Source: Winogradskyella wichelsiae
GTDB lineage: Bacteria > Bacteroidota > Bacteroidia > Flavobacteriales > Flavobacteriaceae
Assembly: GCF_013403925.1 (NCBI RefSeq)
Contig: NZ_JABFDJ010000004.1
Span: 310,001 to 374,000, forward strand
Length of the DNA stretch: 64,000 nucleotides
Direction of reading: 5' to 3'
In this document: one piece after another, positions 25,957-35,962 of the stretch
How the letters are laid out: every line of letters begins with the position of its first letter
Numbering within the stretch: position 1 is the stretch's first letter
Notes under the pieces: model-generated
The model's input: only the letters and a program-made list of their open reading frames with translations
Databases searched by the model: none
Told to the model about the DNA's origin: nothing
Program-made: the position numbers and the translations under genes

Positions 25957-26298
25957 ATGAAAAAGATCTTTTTAGTTTTACTAGTACTTTCTACTAGTAC
26001 CCACTTATTTGCACAAAGTGAAGCTTCATTTTGGTATTTTGGGTACAATGCAGGCTTGCGCTTTAATGCACAGTCGAGCACTGTTACAGCAATAACTGAT
26101 GGTCAAATAAATACTTTAGAAGGCTGTACATCCATCGCTGACGAAGACGGAAACTTACTTTTTTATTCTGATGGCAGAACCGTTTGGAATAGGAATCATC
26201 AAATAATGCAGAATGGAGATTATTTTGGTGGTACTAGGCTTTTCGAAGATTCTTCAAGTAAATTATCTGACAAACATACACCATTCTTATTACCTTAA
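25957..26298 (+). pseudogene. Truncated N-terminus of a T9SS-exported surface protein
   Basis: From the ATG at 25957 the 113 residues comprise a signal peptide (MKKIFLVLLVLSTSTHLFAQ) and the start of a domain common in long flavobacterial T9SS type B proteins: ASFWYFGYNAGLRFN, LEGCTSIADEDGNLLFYSDG, TVWNRNHQIMQNG. In intact relatives this is followed by a Ser/Thr-rich strand and several hundred residues more. Here the frame loses similarity after the motif and stops at 26298, four bases before the next gene. I read it as a deletion remnant; a short secreted product cannot be excluded. Confidence 0.65.
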
Positions 26299-26302
26299 AA
26301 CA

Positions 26303-28762
26303 ATGATAAAAACTCGCTCTATTTCTACTAAAATTATATTATTTTGCTTAGTTGCTGTTAACTCTATAACATATGCACAGCAACCAAACGATTGTCAATA
26401 TGCAGTTACTGTTTGTGGAAGTTCTAGTTTTAGTCTCGATGTAAATGGTGTTGGCACTCAAGAATTAAACGGATCGAACACGTGTTCTAGTCAAGAAAAT
26501 AATAGTATTTGGCTAGAAGTTAATATTGCAGAAGCAGGTACACTTGCCTTTACGCTAACACCGAGTAGCTCAAGCATTACTGAAGATTATGATTTCTTTA
26601 TTTTTGGACCTAATGTAAGTTGTGGAAGCCTCGGACAAGCTATTAGATGTTCTACAACAAATCCTGCAGCAGCCAACCAAGGTAATAATTTAACAGGTCT
26701 GAACTCCACAGATCCTGATCCTGACGAAGGTCCAGGTGCAGATGGTGATAGCTTTGTAAGTGCTATCAATGCTTCTGCTGGTGATAGCTATTTTATTGTT
26801 ATAGATAGACCAATAGGAAATAGTCCTTTTTCAATAGAATGGACGGGTACTGCTACTTTTCCAGATGCGCCATCAAACACTTTAACGACAAGCGCTATAT
26901 CCACCAGTTTACCCAACATTGATGTCTGTGACGACTTAGCACCTTACGATGATAATATTAGAGAATTCGATTTTACCCAATTATCTCAAGATATCATTAA
27001 TGGAGAGTCTGACGTTGTGGTTAGTTATCATTATTCAGAAAGTGATGCTAATATAAGTTTAGATCCAATAAATGAAATTTTCAATAACACTTCTAGCAAT
27101 GAAATAATTTATATTAGAGTTGAAAACACAACTACAGGTTGTTATATTATAAATGACGTAACTATTAGTGTTACCGCTCTAACCAATTTTAACGCAGCAT
27201 CGGATTATGAAATCTGTGATGATGACCTAGACGGAGATGACCAAAATGGAATTTCGACTTTTAATTTTGGTATTAAAACACAAGAAATTCTTGATGGTAT
27301 AACTGGCGTAAATTATGATATTACTTATTATTTAAGTGAAACTAATGCCGAAACGGCAACTGATCCCTTACCCATTAACTATACCAATACTGCTCCTACA
27401 CCAACAGAAATTTTTGTTAGAATTCAAGATTTAGGTTCAGGTTGTATAGGTACTACTTCATTCAATATTAATGTAGCGCCAAAACCGATAGCTAACGATG
27501 TTTCATTATTACAGTGTGATGAAGACGGCATCCCTGAAGGTTTTACAACTTTTAATATTACTGAAATAGCCGATGAAATAACAGGAGGAATACCTGATAC
27601 AACCGTTGAGTATTACTTATCTCAATTAGATGCTCAAAATCAACAAAATGAAATAGATGGTAATTCTTTTGAGAACTTCTTCAACCCACAAATAATTTAC
27701 ACTAGAGTAATTCACAACTTCACAAACTGTATTAATTTTAGTGAAGTTAGTTTAATGGTTAGTACTACATCATCTAACAATGCAGCCCTAGCAGTATGTG
27801 ATACGGATGGTACTGAAGATGGTTTTACGGAGTTTAATTTAACGGATGCTAACAACGACATTTTAATAGGTGCACCAGCAGGTTTAGATTTGTATTACTA
27901 CGAAACGTATGAAGATGCTTTATTAGAAACCAATCCTCTTAGCACAACTTTTACAAATACTACAGCCTATAACCAAACGATTTACGGACGTGTTGAAAAC
28001 GCAAATGCATGTTATGGTATAAGCGAAATAGCACTTACTGTTTTTGAATTACCCAATATTGAAACTGTATTAGAAACTCAATATTGCCTCAATTTTTCCC
28101 CTGAAACATTGACGCTGAGCGGAGGTATTATTGACGACTTACCAAATAACTATTATTATTCATGGTCTACTGGAGAGGACACATCAACTATAGAAATTAA
28201 TGCTCCAGGAATCTATACCGTAAGAGTAACCAATACTAATGGTTGTTTTAAAGATCGAACAATTACAGTTTCCCCTTCAAATATAGCTACAGTAACTAAT
28301 ATAGAAGTAATAGATGCCACCCAAAACAATACGGTATCCGTTCTAGTAAGTGGAGAAGGTGATTATGAATATGCCCTTGATGATGACAATGGTCCTTACC
28401 AAGATTCTAATGTTTTTAATAACGTGCAACCCGGACTGTATACTGTTTATATTAGAGATAAAAATAATTGTGGAACTACAGATGCCTTAGTTTCTGTAAT
28501 TGGTTTTCCTAAATTTTTCACCCCAAATAGCGATGACAATAATGATTTTTGGCAAGTAAAAGGTATTTCTGCATTATTTCAAGCAGATTCATCTATATTA
28601 ATATTTGATCGCTATGGCAAACTTATAAAAGAGCTAGATCCCTTAAGTGCTGGTTGGGACGGAACATTTAATGGTAAAATAATGCCAACTAGTGATTATT
28701 GGTTTAAAGTTAAATTACAAGATGAAAGAACCTTTACAGGACATTTTTCTTTGAAACGCTAA
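26303..28762 (+). CDS. T9SS type B sorting domain surface protein
   Basis: I start at the ATG at 26303 (MIKTRSISTK), giving 819 residues with a signal peptide ending YAQQ. The N-terminal domain (PNDCQYAVTVCGSSSF to about residue 190) is a secreted beta-sandwich. Four repeats of about 90 residues follow, each opening with Cys-Asp and an acidic, Ca-binding-like stretch (CDTDGTEDGFTEFNL). Then come an Ig-like segment (YYYSWSTGED) and the gliding-motility-associated C-terminal domain (FPKFFTPNSDDNNDFW to GHFSLKR), the type B signal for T9SS export. Probably a surface adhesin. Confidence 0.88.
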   Translation: MIKTRSISTKIILFCLVAVNSITYAQQPNDCQYAVTVCGSSSFSLDVNGVGTQELNGSNTCSSQENNSIWLEVNIAEAGTLAFTLTPSSSSITEDYDFFIFGPNVSCGSLGQAIRCSTTNPAAANQGNNLTGLNSTDPDPDEGPGADGDSFVSAINASAGDSYFIVIDRPIGNSPFSIEWTGTATFPDAPSNTLTTSAISTSLPNIDVCDDLAPYDDNIREFDFTQLSQDIINGESDVVVSYHYSESDANISLDPINEIFNNTSSNEIIYIRVENTTTGCYIINDVTISVTALTNFNAASDYEICDDDLDGDDQNGISTFNFGIKTQEILDGITGVNYDITYYLSETNAETATDPLPINYTNTAPTPTEIFVRIQDLGSGCIGTTSFNINVAPKPIANDVSLLQCDEDGIPEGFTTFNITEIADEITGGIPDTTVEYYLSQLDAQNQQNEIDGNSFENFFNPQIIYTRVIHNFTNCINFSEVSLMVSTTSSNNAALAVCDTDGTEDGFTEFNLTDANNDILIGAPAGLDLYYYETYEDALLETNPLSTTFTNTTAYNQTIYGRVENANACYGISEIALTVFELPNIETVLETQYCLNFSPETLTLSGGIIDDLPNNYYYSWSTGEDTSTIEINAPGIYTVRVTNTNGCFKDRTITVSPSNIATVTNIEVIDATQNNTVSVLVSGEGDYEYALDDDNGPYQDSNVFNNVQPGLYTVYIRDKNNCGTTDALVSVIGFPKFFTPNSDDNNDFWQVKGISALFQADSSILIFDRYGKLIKELDPLSAGWDGTFNGKIMPTSDYWFKVKLQDERTFTGHFSLKR

Positions 28763-28781
28763 CATAAAAAAATGTATTTTA

Positions 28782-30581
28782 GTGTCTCAAACACTACTTT
28801 TGAAAAGATTCTATTACATATTATATTGCTTCTTATTTGGCATCATAATTCAAACACATGCTCAAGACATAGCGCTATACCAACAATTTAATGGAAGGTA
28901 TGATTATACAGCTTTGGGTAATACAATGAACTCCCAAGAGAATGGTACAACAGGTCCTTGTACTATTTTAACGTCATCATCGGCAAGTTTATCATTAGAC
29001 ACCAATCAAAATGTAATTGCAGCCTATTTGTACTGGGCAGGCACGCATACTGGAGATTTCGAAATATCATTAAATAATATTAATATCATTGCAGAACGAA
29101 CTTTTAGCGATGCCATAGATGCTGATCGTGTCTTTTTCGCTGCTTTTGCAGATGTAACCTCAATTATTTTAGACCAAGGCAGTACTGATTATACCGTCTC
29201 TGATTTTGATCTTAATAGTGTTATTGCTCCTTACTGCTCTTCAGGTACTAACTTTGGAGGTTGGGCGATTACAGTAATTTATGAAGACAGCAATCTCCCA
29301 CTCAATCAACTTAATGTTTACGACGGATTGCAAAGTGTACCAGAGTATTTAAGTATCACCCTAGACAACCTTAATGTTCTTGATAACGACAATGCTAAAA
29401 TAGGTTTTATTGCATGGGAAGGAGACAGCTCTATTGCCATAAATGAACAGCTAACAATTAATGGAAATGTTATTAGTAATTATCCTTTAAATCCAGCAAA
29501 TAATGCATTTAACGGCACCAATTCCTTTACAGGCGCGTCTAATCTCTACAATATGGATATTGATGTGTATAGTATTCAAAATCAGATTAATATTGGAGAC
29601 AGCTCTGCAACTATAGCCTTAACCTCTGATCAGGACTTTGTAATGATAAATAATATAATTACTGTTTTAAATAGTCAATTACCAGACGCAACAATAATTA
29701 TCGATAGCTACGTTATAAGTTGCGGAGACCATTCTATTGAAGTTTTCTATACCGTTTACAATAACAATAGTACTGCAGTTCTCCCTGCCAATACTCCCAT
29801 TGCTTTTTATAGTAATAGTATTTTTATTGATAGCAGTGAAACATTAGGTGATTTAGAGATAAATACAAATGAAAGCGGCTCAATTACTCTAGACATACCT
29901 GAAGATTTAGGCGCTTCTATTATAATTATAGCTGTAGTAGATGATGATGGTGAGCAAAATGGTATCGTTACAGAATCTAATGAGAATAACAACAGTACAT
30001 ATGCAGACATTGATTTACTACTTATTCCAGAAATAACATTACTCCCAAATCTTCTTGGATGTAATGAAGGATTTGAAACTTCAACATACAACTTATTTAA
30101 TGCCCTTGAAACTATAGATTATAACTTAGAAAATATCACTTTTTATAGGTCTATAGAAGATTTAGAATCAGGGTTAAATAGTATAAATATTCCGACGAAT
30201 TACAATAACTTTTCCAATCCTGAAACATTATTTATTCGTTTAGAAAGTACACCATGTTACGAAATTTATCAATTTGACTTAACTACTGAGAATTGTCCTC
30301 CACATATTCCTGAAGGTTTTTCACCAAATGGTGATACTAAAAATGATTGGTTTAATATTCAAAACTTGTATGATATTTTCACAAATCATGAATTACAAAT
30401 TTACAACCGTTATGGAGAATTAATCTTTGTTGGTAATAATAACCAACCTTGGGATGGAAAAACGAATAGAGGTTTAAATAATATAGATAATACAGTACCT
30501 GTTGGCACTTATTATTATATTTTAAATTTAAATGACTCAAATTATAAGCCATTTGTAGGTTGGGTTTACGTAAATTATTAA
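28782..30581 (+). CDS. T9SS type B sorting domain protein with CARDB-like domain
   Basis: This secreted protein of about 599 residues has a signal peptide ending IIIQTHAQ. The start is a GTG at 28782 or a TTG at 28800; there is no suitable ATG. The N-terminal part (residues 30-310) contains AAYLYWAGTHTGDFEI and WAITVIYEDSNLPL, a beta-rich domain of secreted Bacteroidetes proteins. Residues about 310-410 resemble a CARDB-like adhesion module (SNENNNSTYADIDL). The C-terminus (IPEGFSPNGDTKNDWFNI, YNRYGELIF, WDGKTNRG, GTYYYILNL) is the type B sorting domain. It follows the previous gene by 19 bases. Confidence 0.85.
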   Translation: MSQTLLLKRFYYILYCFLFGIIIQTHAQDIALYQQFNGRYDYTALGNTMNSQENGTTGPCTILTSSSASLSLDTNQNVIAAYLYWAGTHTGDFEISLNNINIIAERTFSDAIDADRVFFAAFADVTSIILDQGSTDYTVSDFDLNSVIAPYCSSGTNFGGWAITVIYEDSNLPLNQLNVYDGLQSVPEYLSITLDNLNVLDNDNAKIGFIAWEGDSSIAINEQLTINGNVISNYPLNPANNAFNGTNSFTGASNLYNMDIDVYSIQNQINIGDSSATIALTSDQDFVMINNIITVLNSQLPDATIIIDSYVISCGDHSIEVFYTVYNNNSTAVLPANTPIAFYSNSIFIDSSETLGDLEINTNESGSITLDIPEDLGASIIIIAVVDDDGEQNGIVTESNENNNSTYADIDLLLIPEITLLPNLLGCNEGFETSTYNLFNALETIDYNLENITFYRSIEDLESGLNSINIPTNYNNFSNPETLFIRLESTPCYEIYQFDLTTENCPPHIPEGFSPNGDTKNDWFNIQNLYDIFTNHELQIYNRYGELIFVGNNNQPWDGKTNRGLNNIDNTVPVGTYYYILNLNDSNYKPFVGWVYVNY

Positions 30582-31009
30582 AAATTTTAATCTGTTCTTC
30601 TTTTTTTTACAAACACTTCATTAACTATAAATTTATAACCGTTAATAGGTTTTAGCTGTTTATCCCCTCCAATTAAAAATCGCTCAAAAAATTAAATTAT
30701 AAATCCTGTTGAATCAAATAATTAAGTATTATAGTCTAATAATAAGATATCAGAAATCTAATTGTTACGATTTTTCTCACATAAAATCAGGAAACATCTG
30801 ATAATCAAACAGTACAGAATGTATCTTTTCGCTTCTATTTAGAGTATAAATGGCCATTTTAAGACTCTAAACGTTAACATTTAGTGCTTTTCGTCGTATT
30901 TTTTTGTGTTTCATCTTAATACGGTCTACCTTTCGACCAAATTATAATACATGTTTGTGTTGACTCCAAATGGCCCCCTTCATTTGTTAATTAAACTTAA
31001 CCGCTATAA
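30582..31009. other. Intergenic stretch between two T9SS protein genes
   Basis: About 430 AT-rich bases show no coding frame and no hairpin of terminator quality. A promoter for the downstream gene is expected but no exact TAnnTTTG box is visible near 31010; the closest is ACATGTTTG around 30952. Confidence 0.5.
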
Positions 31010-34000
31010 ATGAATTATTTAAAACAATCCCTCCTCTTATTTATTAGTCTAATTTATAGTATTTCATACGCTCAACAAATTACTGTAGATAATTCTATTT
31101 CATCACAAGATTTAATTCAAAATACTTTAATACAAGGCTGTGTAGAAGTTTCTAATATTTCATCTCCTTCCAATGGGTCTTCTATCGGAATTGGCAGTTA
31201 TGGATATTTTGAAAGAAACACATCAAATTTCCCTTTTGAAAATGGTATTGTGCTTACAACCGGAAATGCAGTTTCTGCAGGTAATGGACAAAGCAATACT
31301 ATTTTAAATGAAGGAAACGATACTTGGTTAACCGATGAAGATCTTGAAACTGCCTTAGGGATTTCAGGTACAATGAACGCAACATCCATAGAATTTGAAT
31401 TTATTTCAATTTCAAATCAAATTCAATTTAATTATATTCTAGCTTCAGAAGAATACTTTGGAAATTTTCCTTGTGAAAATTCAGATGGTTTTGCTTTTTT
31501 AATTAGAGAGTCTGGCTCAAATAATTCTTATACTAATATCGCTTTAGTACCAGGAACAACAACTCCTGTTAATACACAAACCATTCACAACGAAATATCG
31601 GGTTTCTGTTCGGCTTCAAATGAAGCTTACTTTGAAGGCTATAACATTGGTGATACCAATTACAACGGAAGAACTACTGTACTTTCTGCAACAGCCACAA
31701 TTCAACCTAATACACAATATCAAATTAAACTGGTTATTGCGGATCAAAACGATGAGAATTATGATTCTGCTGTTTTTATTGAAGGTAATAGTTTTGATGC
31801 TTCTGTCGATTTAGGAGAAGATTACACAACCTGTACCGCTAGTGTAGAATTAAATGGAAATATAGACAATGCTAATGCCACATACCAATGGTATTATAAT
31901 GACACACTTTTACCAAATGAAAACCAAGCACTGTTAACAGCATCTTTATCTGGTGACTATCGTGTTGAAATTCAACTACCACTTGCAGGAAGTTCTTGTG
32001 TTATTGAAGATGAAATAAGTATAACATTAAACGCTACTGGTACTATTGAACTTTCAGATTTTCTTTTATGTGACGATGCTAGTGGTGATGGTACTGAAAC
32101 TTTTGATTTAACAATTAAAGACGATGAAATATTAGCTGCTATGCCAACAGCGACCTATACTATTTCTTATCATTATACTAATAACGATGCAACAACCCAT
32201 AATAACTCTATAGCAAACCCTATTGAGAATACAGAAAATCTACAACCTATTTTTGTAAGAATAGAAGACACAGCTACTGGTTGTTTAACATATTCCAATT
32301 TTAATTTGGTTGTAAATGAATCACCCATAATTGTAGACCCAGAACCTTTAACTGTATGTGACAGCGATAATATCTCTGATGGTTTAACATCTATGGATCT
32401 TAATATACTTGCTGATAGTGAAATTACAATGGAGCAACCAAATCTTATTGTTAGCTACCATAGTTCACTTTCAGATGCTGCACAAGGAATTAATGCTTAC
32501 CCAATGCCTTATACAAATACTAATCCTACAGAACAATTGTTTGTTAGTGTTAAAAATATTGAAACAGGTTGTATTAGTACTTCTACTTTAAGCATTAGTG
32601 TTACAGACCGTCCAGTGATAAATACAGAGCCACATTATATTGATGCTTGTGATAGCGATCTTAATGGCTACTCTAATTTTGATCTCACCTCTATTATACC
32701 TGAAGTTTTAGAAGGTCTAACTGGAGTTTCTGTTACTTTTCATAGTACGGAAGAAGATGCTTTATTAGGAGTAAACGCTATTATTGATGATGGCAATTAT
32801 GCAAATATTAACTCAGGAGAACAAATAATATACATCAGAGTAGAAGATGACTCTTCTGGTTGTGCCACAACAACACCTATCGAAATTCATACTAATCTAT
32901 TACTAACTGCTACAAATATTAGAGAAGTTAGTGCTTGTGATATAGATGATGATGGTACTGAAGATTTTAATTTTGATGACATTGCCGTAGGCATTATCAA
33001 TCTTTTACCAGATGTTGACATTATATTTTACGAAAATGAAACGGACAGAGATAATGGAATTAACCCTATAGATCCAACGGTTGGATACAGTTCTATTAGT
33101 AATCCTCAAACTATCTATATTACTTTAGAAAACCCAACATGTTCAGAGGTTGCTCAATTTAATTTGGTATTATATCCTATTGTTCAATTTGAATCTGTAG
33201 TTGATATACCTGTTTGCGATGAGGATCAGGATGGTTTTACAACAATTAATTTATCTGACTTAAGTGATAGTATTACAGGTGGAGAAGCGGGTTACGATGT
33301 TACTTATTTCTTAACGGAACAAGATGCAATAGATGATGTTAACCAAGTTCCTAACGAATATACAAATACCACCAATCCATTTACTCTATTTCCTAGGATT
33401 ACATTTGCTCAAACAGGCTGCTTTGATTATAATTCATTTGAAGTTACTGTTTTGCCAGCGCCAGAAACAGAAAAACCTACAGACATTATTATCTGTGATG
33501 AAGATAGAGATGGAATTTCTCAGATAAATTTAAATAATACCATTCCAAATTCAATTCTAATAACTCCAAACAGAACGGTTAATTTCTATAATAATATAGA
33601 AGATGCACAGTCAGCAACCAACGAAATTACAAACATTATAAATTATGATGCACAAACAGAAACAGTTCATCTACGCATAGAAAATACAAATTCTGGTTGT
33701 TACAGTTTAGAAGAATTAGACATTATAGTTAATACATTACCATATATAGGAGATTTATCGAATAATATTGATGATTATATTTACTGTGAAAATGCATCCG
33801 ATGGTGTTGGTGAGTTTATTTTTGAAAATAAGGATAGTGAAGCTATAGATAATCAAATAGGAAAAACAGTTTCTTATTATGTTAATGAAAATGATGCTTT
33901 AAATAAAACGAATCCTATTGATAAAACGAGTATTTACGAAAACACAAGTAATCCGCAAAACATTTTTATTAGAGTTGAAAATATTACAGATGAAACTTGC

Positions 34001-35851
34001 TATACAACCTCTTCGTTCTCAATTGAAGTAGGAACAAACCCTGTTTATAACGAGCCAACAAATTGGTTTGCCTGTGACGACTTATCTAATGACGGAGTCA
34101 TGCTTTTTGATTTATCTTCTAAAGCTGAAGAAATATCTGCAGGAATACCAGACATACAAGATGTTACCTTTTACGCTTCAGAAAGTGATGCTCAGGATAA
34201 TATTAATGCTTTACCGTTTCAATATGAAAACATTGTAAATCCACAACAAATATATGTTAATATCGATAATGGTTCCCTTTGCCAATCCATAACCTCTTTT
34301 GTGATCAATATTTTTGCAATACCAGATGTCTCTACAGCACCACCGATAACTGTTTGTGATAATAATAGAGATGGCTTTGAAGAGTTTAACCTAACTACAG
34401 CGGAATCTAATATACTAGATGTTAGACAACAAAATATTGTAATAGACTATTACGCAAATTTTGAAGACTCTGAAACGGAGAGTAATCCAATTATAAATCC
34501 TGAAAACTACATTAATACATCAAACCCTCAGACAGTTTATATGAAAGTTACTAATTCTATATCTGGTTGTAATGTTGCAATGCCTATTCTATTAACAGTA
34601 AATCAGCCCCCTATCATTAATAATTTTCAAAACTATGCCATATGTGCTAATGAAACTAATAATATAGACTTAACTGAAATCAATTCGACAGCAACTGATA
34701 ATAGCTATAATGTTTTATACAGTTATTTTTCTAATGAAGCAGATGCCATAGCAAACACAAATGCTTTAGATACTAATTACATTTATCAGACTAACAACGA
34801 TATTTTATATGTTAGAACTGAGTTAAGTACCACACATTGTTCTGCTTATTATCAATTTAATTTAAAAGTAGACCCCTTGCCTGTTGCAAACCAACCAAAC
34901 AATTTAATAGCATGCGATGATGATTTTGATGGTATTCTAGATTTCGATTTATCGCAACAAAATTCTAGTATATTAGGGAGTCAAAACCCTAATTTATTTG
35001 CAATAAGCTATTATAATACGGAGCTACAGGCTAATGCAGGTAATTCTCCATTAGACATGGTTTATATGGCTTTTGATGGTGAAGTGATTTACTCTAGAAT
35101 AGAAAATAATACTACAGGCTGTTACAGCATTACTTCGTTTTTAGCGATTATAAACCCTATACCTGTTATAGATTTAGACGACCAAGTGATCTGTATAGAT
35201 AATCTACCTTTGCTTATATCTGCAAATACAAATTACGCTACAGACCTCTATCTATGGTCTACAGGCGAAACAACCCCTGAAATAGACGTTACAGAAGTTG
35301 GTAATTATTGGGTTACAGTAACATCTCAGTCTGGCTGTGAAAACACTAAATATTTTGGAGTCACAGAATCAGAGTCTGCAACAATAGAAACAACAGAAAT
35401 TTTAGATTTTTCAGACCCAAATAACATCACTGTTACTGTTAGCGGAATAGGAAATTACTTATATCAATTGGATGATTTTGAACCTCAAGAATCTAATTTT
35501 TTCAATAATATAGCAATGGGTTACCATACAGTAACTATAATAGACTTAGATGGTTGTGCCAACATTACAAAAGAGGTTTTAGTAGTTGATATTCCTAAAT
35601 TCTTTACACCAAATGCTGATGGTGATTTTGATACTTGGCATATTGTTGGTATAGAAACATTACCAGGAACTGTTATTCATATTTTTGATCGCTACGGAAA
35701 ACTGATAAAACAATTAACATCTAGTTCTCCTGGATGGGATGGTTATTATAATGGTAAGATACTTCCAACAAGTGACTTTTGGTTTATTGCTGATGTAAAA
35801 CGTGGCTCAATAGCATTTGAAGTTAAAGGTCATTTTACATTAAAGCATTAA
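31010..35851 (+). CDS. Giant T9SS type B surface protein with choice-of-anchor L domain and Cys-Asp repeats
   Basis: The 1613 residues begin with a signal peptide ending SYAQQ. Residues about 25-265 form a choice-of-anchor L domain (ASEEYFGNFPCENSDGFAFL, ALVPGTTTPVN, KLVIADQNDENYDSAVFIE). About eleven copies of a roughly 90-residue beta-rich repeat follow, each opening with Cys-Asp and an acidic loop (CDEDQDGFTTINL, CDNNRDGFEEFNL) and closing with a Gly-Cys strand. The C-terminus has FFTPNADGDFDTWH, IFDRYGKLIKQL and GHFTLKH, the type B T9SS signal. A long Ca-stabilised adhesin stalk is my inference. Confidence 0.9.
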   Translation: MNYLKQSLLLFISLIYSISYAQQITVDNSISSQDLIQNTLIQGCVEVSNISSPSNGSSIGIGSYGYFERNTSNFPFENGIVLTTGNAVSAGNGQSNTILNEGNDTWLTDEDLETALGISGTMNATSIEFEFISISNQIQFNYILASEEYFGNFPCENSDGFAFLIRESGSNNSYTNIALVPGTTTPVNTQTIHNEISGFCSASNEAYFEGYNIGDTNYNGRTTVLSATATIQPNTQYQIKLVIADQNDENYDSAVFIEGNSFDASVDLGEDYTTCTASVELNGNIDNANATYQWYYNDTLLPNENQALLTASLSGDYRVEIQLPLAGSSCVIEDEISITLNATGTIELSDFLLCDDASGDGTETFDLTIKDDEILAAMPTATYTISYHYTNNDATTHNNSIANPIENTENLQPIFVRIEDTATGCLTYSNFNLVVNESPIIVDPEPLTVCDSDNISDGLTSMDLNILADSEITMEQPNLIVSYHSSLSDAAQGINAYPMPYTNTNPTEQLFVSVKNIETGCISTSTLSISVTDRPVINTEPHYIDACDSDLNGYSNFDLTSIIPEVLEGLTGVSVTFHSTEEDALLGVNAIIDDGNYANINSGEQIIYIRVEDDSSGCATTTPIEIHTNLLLTATNIREVSACDIDDDGTEDFNFDDIAVGIINLLPDVDIIFYENETDRDNGINPIDPTVGYSSISNPQTIYITLENPTCSEVAQFNLVLYPIVQFESVVDIPVCDEDQDGFTTINLSDLSDSITGGEAGYDVTYFLTEQDAIDDVNQVPNEYTNTTNPFTLFPRITFAQTGCFDYNSFEVTVLPAPETEKPTDIIICDEDRDGISQINLNNTIPNSILITPNRTVNFYNNIEDAQSATNEITNIINYDAQTETVHLRIENTNSGCYSLEELDIIVNTLPYIGDLSNNIDDYIYCENASDGVGEFIFENKDSEAIDNQIGKTVSYYVNENDALNKTNPIDKTSIYENTSNPQNIFIRVENITDETCYTTSSFSIEVGTNPVYNEPTNWFACDDLSNDGVMLFDLSSKAEEISAGIPDIQDVTFYASESDAQDNINALPFQYENIVNPQQIYVNIDNGSLCQSITSFVINIFAIPDVSTAPPITVCDNNRDGFEEFNLTTAESNILDVRQQNIVIDYYANFEDSETESNPIINPENYINTSNPQTVYMKVTNSISGCNVAMPILLTVNQPPIINNFQNYAICANETNNIDLTEINSTATDNSYNVLYSYFSNEADAIANTNALDTNYIYQTNNDILYVRTELSTTHCSAYYQFNLKVDPLPVANQPNNLIACDDDFDGILDFDLSQQNSSILGSQNPNLFAISYYNTELQANAGNSPLDMVYMAFDGEVIYSRIENNTTGCYSITSFLAIINPIPVIDLDDQVICIDNLPLLISANTNYATDLYLWSTGETTPEIDVTEVGNYWVTVTSQSGCENTKYFGVTESESATIETTEILDFSDPNNITVTVSGIGNYLYQLDDFEPQESNFFNNIAMGYHTVTIIDLDGCANITKEVLVVDIPKFFTPNADGDFDTWHIVGIETLPGTVIHIFDRYGKLIKQLTSSSPGWDGYYNGKILPTSDFWFIADVKRGSIAFEVKGHFTLKH
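35612..35641 (+). repeat. 30-bp perfect inverted repeat, left arm
   Basis: These 30 bases, encoding the NADGDFDTWH stretch of the C-terminal sorting domain, recur identically in reverse complement at 36170-36199 in the convergent T9SS gene. They are part of a longer, imperfect inverted repeat. Confidence 0.9.
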
Positions 35852-35962
35852 AGAATAACACAATTTATTAGGAATTGAATTGGTCGCAATAATCACACCA
35901 CTTGACAGTTCTAATTCTTATATCTTATCTAATTTAATATTACACATAAGATAAAAAAATAG

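Noticed and set aside
25957..28762. A single frameshifted T9SS gene joining 25957-26298 with 26303-28762
   Set aside because: The second gene has its own ATG and signal peptide and a different N-terminal domain, so the two are not fragments of one protein.
29807..30091. Antisense open frame of 94 codons opposite the T9SS CARDB-like gene
   Set aside because: The product is low in complexity, Ser-rich and featureless; the sense gene is well supported.
31010..35851. CRISPR-like repeat array
   Set aside because: The repeats are about 270-base coding units with protein-level rather than nucleotide-level similarity.
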